Shown here: piece by piece, positions 58,500-64,000 of the stretch | How positions within the stretch are numbered: position 1 is the stretch's first letter | How the letters are laid out: every line of letters starts with the position of its first letter | From: Geothrix fermentans DSM 14018 | Lineage (GTDB): Bacteria; Acidobacteriota; Holophagae; Holophagales; Holophagaceae | Assembly (NCBI RefSeq): GCF_000428885.1 | Contig: NZ_AUAU01000007.1 | Location: forward strand, 62,001-126,000 | Direction of reading: 5' to 3' | DNA: 64,000 nucleotides | Notes under the pieces: generated by a model | Told to the model about the DNA's origin: nothing | Database searches by the model: none | The model's input: only the letters and a program-made list of their open reading frames with translations | Program-made: the position numbers and the translations under genes

Positions 58500-60389
58500 C
58501 TACTCCAGTATGGGCTCCAGGTGGTAGGGGATCGAGATCACCACGGTCTTGGGCTTCATGAGCAGCGTGCCCTTGATGCGCCAGGCGGTCTGGTTGTGCA
58601 GCAGGTTGGCCCACCAGTGGCCCGTCACGAACTCCGGCAGGATCACCGTGATGGTGTACTCCGGTTCCACGCGGCGCATGCGGTCCAGCTCCTCCACGAT
58701 CGGCTCGACGATCTTGCGGTAGGGGCTGCGGATGGAGCGCAGGGGGATGCCCTCGCAGTAGCGCGGCCAGTCGGAGCGGAGCTTCTCCAGGGCCGCGCTG
58801 TCCCGCCCGTGCTCGTCGGGGAAGTCCACGGTGAGGGCCTCCACCTCGCCGTGGTCCGCGATCACCTTGGCGTAGTTCAGCGACTGCACCACGCCGGAGT
58901 GGATGCCGGAGACCAGCACCACCACGCGGTTCTTGCGGGGGGTGATGAAGTCGGCGCGGCTGCCGGCCAGGATGGACTTCACGCGGATGTAGTGCCGGTG
59001 GATGTTGTAGAAGGTCATCACCATCAGCGGCAGGACCAGCACCACCACCCAGGCCCCGTGGGTGAACTTCGTCATCGTGATCACCGCCATCACCACCAGG
59101 GTGGTGATGGCGCCCGCGCCGTTGATGAGCGACTTGAAGGCCCAGCGGCGGCCCCGGAGCTTCAGCCAGTGCCGCACCATGCCCATCTGGGAGAGGGTGA
59201 AGCCCAGGAACACGCCCACGGCGTAGAGCGGCAGCAGGTGGTGCTCACGGGCGTTGAAGATCCACAGGAGGACGCCCGACAGGAAGGACAGGATGAAGAT
59301 GCCGTTGGAGAACACCAGGCGGTCGCCCTGGCTGGCGAACTGGCGGGGCAGGAAGCCGTCCCGGGCCATCATGGCCGCCAGGCGCGGGAAGTCCGCATAG
59401 GCCGTGTTGGCCGCCAGGCAGAGGATCAGCATGGTGAAGGCCTGCATGATGAGGTAGATCGCGTGCGGGAAGCCGGCGCCGTCGCCCAGGATCCGCCGCT
59501 CCAGCATGGAGAGGAGCGACTCCCCGTCCCCCAGGTAGACGATTCCGAAGTGGTTCGCCAGCCAGGTGATGCCCAGGAACATGGCGCCCAGCATGAGCAC
59601 CATGGCGATCATGGTCTTGCCCGCGTTGCGGGAGGTGGGCTCCCGGAAGGCGGACACGCCGTTGGAGATGGCCTCCACGCCTGTGAGCGCCGTGCACCCG
59701 GCGGCGTAGGCCTTCATGAACACCCAGATGGCGATCCAGCCCGGCAGGGGGGGGGCCACCGCGGCGTGGTGCTCGCCGACCGCCACGCCCCCGGCGAAAT
59801 AGCGCCAGAAGCCGAGGCCGATGATGGCGAACATGGAGATGACGAACCCGTAGGTGGGCACGGCGAACACGGCGCCGCTCTCCTTGACCCCGCGCAGGTT
59901 CATGAGCCCGATGAAGGCCACCACCGCGAGGGCGAGGGCCACCCGGTGGGCGTCCGCCCCCGGGAAGGCGCTGGTGATGGCGGTGACGCCCGCGGAGACG
60001 CTCACGGCCACCGTCAGGACGTAGTCCACCAGGAGGGAGGCGCCCGCCACCTGGGCCGGCAGCTCGCCCAGGTTCTCCTTGGCCACGATGTAGGCCCCGC
60101 CGCCGCTGGGGTAGGCGAAGATCGTCTGGCGGTAGCTGATGGTCAGGATGGTGAGAAGCAGCACGATGCCCACGGCCACGGGCCAGGACCAGGACAGCAC
60201 CGCCGGACCGAAGGCGGCCATGGCCATGTAGGGGCCCAGGACGGCCATGATCTCGCCCGTGGCGTAGGCCACGGAGGAGAGCGCGTCGGAGCTGAACACC
60301 GCCAGGGCGACGGGGTTGCTGATGCGGGCTTCGTGGGTCTCCTCGCTGGCGAGGCGGCGACCCAGCAGGAGGCGTCGGACATTGGCCAT
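58500..60389 (-). CDS. APC family permease with large C-terminal soluble domain (copy 2)
   Basis: 629 residues, same design as the neighbouring copy: ISNPVALAVFSSDALSSVAYA, YPSGGGAYIVAKENLGELPA, MNLRGVKESGAVFAVPTYGFV, GVEAISNGVSAFREP, C-terminal NRVVVLVSGIHSGVVQSLNY and ITVILPEFVTGHWWANLLHNQ. The two differ mostly in helices 5-6 and the C-terminal part, so they may have different substrates. The EamA gene lies 16 bp upstream on the same strand. Confidence 0.88.
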   Translation of the reverse strand: MANVRRLLLGRRLASEETHEARISNPVALAVFSSDALSSVAYATGEIMAVLGPYMAMAAFGPAVLSWSWPVAVGIVLLLTILTISYRQTIFAYPSGGGAYIVAKENLGELPAQVAGASLLVDYVLTVAVSVSAGVTAITSAFPGADAHRVALALAVVAFIGLMNLRGVKESGAVFAVPTYGFVISMFAIIGLGFWRYFAGGVAVGEHHAAVAPPLPGWIAIWVFMKAYAAGCTALTGVEAISNGVSAFREPTSRNAGKTMIAMVLMLGAMFLGITWLANHFGIVYLGDGESLLSMLERRILGDGAGFPHAIYLIMQAFTMLILCLAANTAYADFPRLAAMMARDGFLPRQFASQGDRLVFSNGIFILSFLSGVLLWIFNAREHHLLPLYAVGVFLGFTLSQMGMVRHWLKLRGRRWAFKSLINGAGAITTLVVMAVITMTKFTHGAWVVVLVLPLMVMTFYNIHRHYIRVKSILAGSRADFITPRKNRVVVLVSGIHSGVVQSLNYAKVIADHGEVEALTVDFPDEHGRDSAALEKLRSDWPRYCEGIPLRSIRSPYRKIVEPIVEELDRMRRVEPEYTITVILPEFVTGHWWANLLHNQTAWRIKGTLLMKPKTVVISIPYHLEPILE

Positions 60390-60405
60390 CTCGGAGGCTC
60401 CAGGA

Positions 60406-60816
60406 TCAGCGGGCCATCAGCCAGAGGCCGGACAGCGTGGCGGCGAGCCCCACCAGCTTGGAGGGCTGGAGCTGCTCGCGGAAGAGGAGGAAGGCCACCA
60501 GGGCCACGAGGACGAAGTTCGCATTCATGATGCCCACAGCCACCGCAGCCTTGGCGCCGCGGAAAAAGCTTTCATTCACGGCGACCAGGGCCGCGGCCGT
60601 GGCGATCCCCGCCACCAGCGCCCAGACCATTCCGCCGGCGGAACCCCCGGGGCGTCCGCGCCACAGCCAGTAGGCCAGCGCCAGGGGCGCCTCGCCCACC
60701 ACCACCCAGAGCAGGACCGCAGCGGGCTGGAGCCCGTGCTGGACCGCCGCCTTCATCCCCAGGTTGCCCAGGCCCATGAGGACCATCGCCGCCAGCGCCC
60801 AACCGAACCACGCCAT
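60406..60816 (-). CDS. half-size EamA/DMT family transporter
   Basis: 136 residues, four to five helices (WALAAMVLMGLGNLGMKAA, VLLWVVVGEAPLALAYWLW, VWALVAGIATAAALVA, VGIMNANFVLVALVAFLLF, LVGLAATLSGLWLMA), one EamA repeat instead of two. It would have to dimerise, as small multidrug-resistance type proteins do. First in line before the two APC genes. Substrate unknown. Confidence 0.8.
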   Translation of the reverse strand: MAWFGWALAAMVLMGLGNLGMKAAVQHGLQPAAVLLWVVVGEAPLALAYWLWRGRPGGSAGGMVWALVAGIATAAALVAVNESFFRGAKAAVAVGIMNANFVLVALVAFLLFREQLQPSKLVGLAATLSGLWLMAR

Positions 60817-60997
60817 ACCCTGTCTGCTCCGAAGGAAGGACCCATGATGACCCGGGGGAACCCATTATGGCGGCAGGCGCCGCCTGTGGGGACAAGGGTT
60901 GACGGACGCCACAGGGCCCCGGCAGCCGGGAAGCCGCCAGGGAGCGGTTGGCGAACCGGCCCGCCTACGGGAAACTGGAGCTTCGCAAGGAGGGCGG

Positions 60998-61924
60998 ATG
61001 CCCCGATTCTCGAAGCGCGCGGGCCGCGAAGTGCTGGAAGGGCATCCCCGCCTCCCGGACTGGATCACCAAGGAGCGGGTGAAGCTGGGCGACCTCCACG
61101 GCATGAAGGCCGGCCTCCGGGACTCGCGCCTGCACACGGTCTGCGAGGAGGCCCGCTGCCCCAACCGTACCCACTGCTTCACGCACGGGACCGCCACCTT
61201 CCTCCTCATGGGCGAGGTCTGCACCCGCGCCTGCGGCTTCTGCAGCATCCAGAGCGGCAGGCCCCGCCTCCTGGACCCCCACGAGCCCGCGGAGACCGCC
61301 GCGCGGGTGGCGGCCCTGGGCCTGCGCTTCGCGGTGCTCACCTCGGTGAACCGGGACGACCTTCCGGACGGGGGAGCCGCCCACTTCGCGGAGACCGTGC
61401 TGGCCATCAAGCGCCGCAACCCGGGCGTGGGCGTGGAGGTGCTGGTACCCGACTTCCTGGGCGACCTCGACGCCGTGGCCCGCGTGGTGGCCGCCGGCCC
61501 CGCCGTCTTCAACCACAACACCGAGACCGTACCCAGCCTCTACCCCGAGGTCCGGCCCGCCGGGAGGTTCGAGCGATCGCTTCGCGTGCTGGCGCACGCG
61601 AAGGAAATGGGAAAAGCGCTGTATGGGGAGGCCTTCCGCACCAAGAGCGGCCTCATGCTCGGGCTCGGTGAAGCCGAGACCGAGCTTTTGACGACCTTCG
61701 AGGCCCTCGCAGCCCACGGCGTGGACATCCTCACCCTGGGCCAGTACCTGCGCCCCACGCGCCACCAGCTGCCCGTGAAGCGCTATGTCCATCCCGACGA
61801 GTTCGCCGAGCTGGGCCGCAAGGCCAAGGCCTTCGGCTTCCAGGCCGTCTACGCCGGGCCCCTCGTGCGCTCCAGCTTCAACGCCCACGAAGTGGCGGAG
61901 ATGGAAGGCATCAGCATCGCCTGA
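60998..61924 (+). CDS. lipA: lipoyl synthase
   Basis: 308 residues. Inserts two sulfurs into octanoyl groups with radical SAM chemistry. The auxiliary cluster motif CEEARCPNRTHC (Cx4Cx5C) and the radical SAM motif CTRACGFC (CxxxCxxC) are both present, as are NHNTETVPSLY, SGLMLGLGE, LTLGQYLRPT and the C-terminal VRSSFNAHE. AAGGAGG precedes ATG 60998, which is preferred to an upstream Met. No lipB is nearby. Convergent with the ferredoxin gene with no gap. Confidence 0.98.
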   Translation: MPRFSKRAGREVLEGHPRLPDWITKERVKLGDLHGMKAGLRDSRLHTVCEEARCPNRTHCFTHGTATFLLMGEVCTRACGFCSIQSGRPRLLDPHEPAETAARVAALGLRFAVLTSVNRDDLPDGGAAHFAETVLAIKRRNPGVGVEVLVPDFLGDLDAVARVVAAGPAVFNHNTETVPSLYPEVRPAGRFERSLRVLAHAKEMGKALYGEAFRTKSGLMLGLGEAETELLTTFEALAAHGVDILTLGQYLRPTRHQLPVKRYVHPDEFAELGRKAKAFGFQAVYAGPLVRSSFNAHEVAEMEGISIA

Positions 61925-62575
61925 TCAGTCCCGCCGCGGCTCCACCACGATGGCCGCGGGCTCCGCGGGGCAGGCGAACACGCAGAGGCCGCAGCCCGTG
62001 CAGACCTCGGCCTCCACCACGGGATGGCCCACGGCTTCGCCCTCGCCGGGCGGGGCGATGCGGATGGCCTCCTCGGGGTAGGGGCAGCGGTCCACGCAGA
62101 CGCGGCAGGCGCGGGGCTCCCGCTCCAGGTCGCCCCAGGTGACGCAGAGGGCCGGCTTCACGCGGGCCGTGCCCATGCGCACGGCCTTCGGCCCCTCGAT
62201 CACCGTGCCGTCCCGGAGGGTCCGCGTGGGCCAGACCAGGGCCTCGTCGTCGCACTCGGCCACACAGGGCAGCGTGGTGCAGAGGAAGCAGGGGATGCTC
62301 CGGGGGTCCAGGTAGGGGGTCTTCAGGCCCAGGCCGGCGCTGGGCCCGGCCTTGAGGATGGCGTTCTCGGGGCAGGCCCGCACGCACTTGTCGCAGCGGG
62401 TGCACTTGGTGAGGAACTCCAGCTCGTCCAGGGCGCCGGGGGGGCGCAGGAGCTTGGGCCCCAGGTTGGTCACCGCCTCCTCGACCCGGTTGGCCACGAA
62501 GCCCGCGAAGAGGGTCCCCAGGGACTTGAAGAAGTCGCCGCGTTCCTGGGGTTCATCGAGCTTCTTGTTGGCCAC
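61925..62575 (-). CDS. multi-[4Fe-4S] ferredoxin, NapG/MauM-like
   Basis: 216 residues. Four Cys groups: CTRCDKCVRACP, CFLCTTLPCVAEC, the spread set ending CRVCVDRCP, and CTGCGLCVFACP, enough for four [4Fe-4S] clusters, in the order known for NapG. The first 45 residues have no Tat signal (no twin Arg), so it is probably cytosolic. GTG 62575 with GAGG upstream. It follows the Asd-like gene by 7 bp and purB further upstream. Partner unknown. Confidence 0.85.
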   Translation of the reverse strand: MANKKLDEPQERGDFFKSLGTLFAGFVANRVEEAVTNLGPKLLRPPGALDELEFLTKCTRCDKCVRACPENAILKAGPSAGLGLKTPYLDPRSIPCFLCTTLPCVAECDDEALVWPTRTLRDGTVIEGPKAVRMGTARVKPALCVTWGDLEREPRACRVCVDRCPYPEEAIRIAPPGEGEAVGHPVVEAEVCTGCGLCVFACPAEPAAIVVEPRRD

Positions 62576-62582
62576 GGGATCC

Positions 62583-63413
62583 TCAGTCCATGAGTCCCAG
62601 CACCCTCAGGGTGGGCCGCAGGGTGCCCCAGAGCACGGGGTCGAAGCCCAGGGTGAGCACCCCGGCCTTCCCGTCGGAGGCCAGATCCAGGTGGGCCAGC
62701 AGGTCGTGGCTGATGGCCACGTCCCGGGAGCTGGGGGCGGCCTCCACCCAGGCCACGCCGGCCGGGGCCGCCTTCCTGGCCAGGGCGCGCCCTTCCGAAG
62801 CCCGGATCTGGAGGATGAGCAGGTCACCGTGGAAGGAGGGCACCCGGATTTCCATGAGGCGGCCCTTGCCGGCGGCGGGCGTCACGGGCACCACCTCGAA
62901 GGCCTGCCGGTAGCCCAGCTTCTCCAGGTCTGGATCCTCACCGTTGAGGATGGCCAGCGTCTGCTCCACGAGGCCATCCAGGCCCCGATCCCCCAGCCAG
63001 GCCACGGAGCGCAGGTGGGTGCCCCCCACCTCGCCCAGCCCATCCATGAGGGAGGGCAGGAGGGCCAGCACCTGCTCCAGGGCCGGACGGCCCCGGAGGG
63101 CCTTCACGCCCTTGGGCCAGGTCCCCGCCAGGGGCAGGGGATCCACCCGGGGCTCGGGCTCCGCCCGCAGGTCCAGGATGCGGCCAGGGAAGGCCGCCAG
63201 CAGCTCGGGGTCGGGCGAGTCCGCGAGGATCACCGCCTCGAGGCCCTCCAGCAGGGCCGGGGTGGGCGCGAAGACCACCAGGTCGCCCTCCTCCTCCTCG
63301 AGGGTGAGGGGGCCCGTGGACAGGGGCACCACCGAGGCCTCCCGGGCCTCCAGGGCATTCACGAGTTCACGTCCCAGGAGCGTCTGGGCGCCGATGACGG
63401 CGAGCTTCAGCAT
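62583..63413 (-). CDS. Asd/USG-1-like protein without catalytic cysteine
   Basis: 276 residues. The opening MLKLAVIGAQTLLGRELV is the semialdehyde dehydrogenase Rossmann start, and GGTHLRSVAWLGDRGLDGLV with EQTLAILNGED mirrors the STYQAVSGAG-GxxEL-EQ-LLNGE segment of Asd. There is no Cys at all in the protein, so the Asd active-site Cys is missing. The USG-1 proteins are such Asd relatives of unknown function. ATG 63413 has AAGG upstream. Sits between purB and the ferredoxin gene. Confidence 0.78.
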   Translation of the reverse strand: MLKLAVIGAQTLLGRELVNALEAREASVVPLSTGPLTLEEEEGDLVVFAPTPALLEGLEAVILADSPDPELLAAFPGRILDLRAEPEPRVDPLPLAGTWPKGVKALRGRPALEQVLALLPSLMDGLGEVGGTHLRSVAWLGDRGLDGLVEQTLAILNGEDPDLEKLGYRQAFEVVPVTPAAGKGRLMEIRVPSFHGDLLILQIRASEGRALARKAAPAGVAWVEAAPSSRDVAISHDLLAHLDLASDGKAGVLTLGFDPVLWGTLRPTLRVLGLMD

Positions 63414-63435
63414 GTCGAACCTTTCGGGGTCAGTG

Positions 63436-64000
63436 TCAGACGCGGACGGCGGCTTCATCCGCCGGGGCGTGGTCCTTCAGGGCGGCGGCCACGGGCCCCG
63501 CCAGGAACCGGCGCACCTGGTCACCGGCCCGGCCCGTGAAGCGGCCGGCATCCAGCAGGGCGGCCAGCTCCGCCTCGCCCATGGCCCAGGCGGGATCCGC
63601 CGCCAGGAGCTTCAGCAACTCGTTGGGACGGCCCTCGGCCTTGATGCGGCGACCGGCCTCCAGGGCGGCCACGCGGAAGCGCTCGTGCAGGTCCTGGCGG
63701 TCGCCCCCCCGCTTCACGGCCTCCATGAGCAGCACCTCGGCGGCCATGAAGGGCAGCTCCTGGGCCAGGCGGGCCTGGATCATCTTCGGGTAGACCACCA
63801 GGCCCGAGGCCACGTTGCGGAGGAGCACCAGGATGGCGTCCGCGGCCAGCAGACCCTGGCTGATGGTGAGGCGACGATGGGCGCTGTCATCCAGGGTGCG
63901 CTCCATCCATTGGGTGGCGCTGGTCTGGTAGCTGGAGGGCATGAGGCCCAGCACGAAGCGGGCGAGGCTGTTGATGCGCTCGCTTCTCATTGGGTTGCGC
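63436..64000 (-). CDS. purB: adenylosuccinate lyase, C-terminal part (gene continues past the right edge)
   Basis: The last 187 residues are in the window. RNPMRSERINSLARF is the end of the fumarase-superfamily signature (YKRNPMRSE), followed by ATQWMERTLDDSAHRRLTIS and LPFMAAEVLLMEAV, typical of PurB in AMP synthesis. The 5' end lies beyond base 64000. It probably heads the transcript that continues into the Asd-like and ferredoxin genes (22-bp gap). Confidence 0.93.
   Translation of the reverse strand, partial: RNPMRSERINSLARFVLGLMPSSYQTSATQWMERTLDDSAHRRLTISQGLLAADAILVLLRNVASGLVVYPKMIQARLAQELPFMAAEVLLMEAVKRGGDRQDLHERFRVAALEAGRRIKAEGRPNELLKLLAADPAWAMGEAELAALLDAGRFTGRAGDQVRRFLAGPVAAALKDHAPADEAAVRV

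Overview
The window is GC-rich (about 70%), densely packed bacterial chromosome with short gaps, many ATGA/GTGA stop-start overlaps and mostly one-domain housekeeping genes. A deep-branching Gram-negative is suggested: there is a LolA-like carrier, lipoproteins, an outer-membrane-type DUF5916 protein, an MsbA-like exporter and a GlyGly-CTERM/rhombosortase set. The mix of a histone-H1-like protein, Ser/Thr kinase and FHA proteins, propionyl-CoA carboxylase and a complete lysine operon would fit Acidobacteriota, perhaps Holophagae (Geothrix/Holophaga relatives). That placement is inference from memory, not a search result.

Layout, left half. 0.1-4.1 kb: a TIM-barrel protein of TrpC type whose frame runs into an H1-like Lys/Ala/Pro tail with its own ribosome binding site; upp; a DUF4388-like/TPR protein. 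4.2-15.3 kb, all plus strand: Ser/Thr kinase, rnc, a HisA-like protein, an alpha-solenoid protein, a lipoprotein, ECF sigma factor, putative anti-sigma factor, periplasmic TPR/HEAT protein, MsbA-like ABC exporter, queA. 15.3-23.1 kb: mostly minus-strand genes (Tic20/DUF4870-like, TauE, esterase, DUF192, class V aminotransferase, thyX) with a divergent phosphoesterase-like gene and a DUF5916 outer-membrane gene. 23.3-34.8 kb: transaldolase-like gene, a cNMP-domain/aspartase fusion, DUF4410 protein, carboxyltransferase subunit, secreted hypothetical, CPBP protease, GNAT, MBL hydrolase, LolA-like, zinc-ribbon/FHA and TPR membrane protein.

Right half. 34.85-43.5 kb is the centrepiece: a lysine riboswitch followed by dapE-asd-lysC-dapB-dapA-dapD-aminotransferase-decarboxylase on the minus strand, nearly the whole aspartate-to-lysine succinylase route apart from dapF. 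A dispersed-type inverted repeat sits between dapD and the aminotransferase. The terminal decarboxylase looks more like the BtrK/exosortase-associated branch than canonical LysA. Upstream lies a frameshifted RBBP9-type hydrolase remnant. 43.9-46.8 kb is a TetR-controlled rhombosortase locus with two tandem rhombotarget-type lipoproteins, only one keeping the GlyGly-CTERM tail. 46.8-51.0 kb: thiG, then oxyR divergent from a rubrerythrin/Fe-S oxidoreductase/DUF3501 operon across a near-consensus OxyR site. 51.0-64.0 kb: YceH, a lipoprotein barnase with barstar, MFS carrier, M4 protease, zinc-ribbon membrane protein, two tandem APC permeases, EamA half-transporter, lipA, NapG-like ferredoxin, an Asd/USG-1-like protein without cysteine, and the 3' end of purB.

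Recurring themes are (i) four enzyme-fold proteins that have lost key catalytic residues (TrpC-like, HisA-like, phosphoesterase-like, Asd-like), (ii) probable leaderless promoters with the -10 element 5-6 nt before ATG, and (iii) compact self-contained modules (lysine operon, peroxide operon, rhombosortase locus, barnase/barstar).
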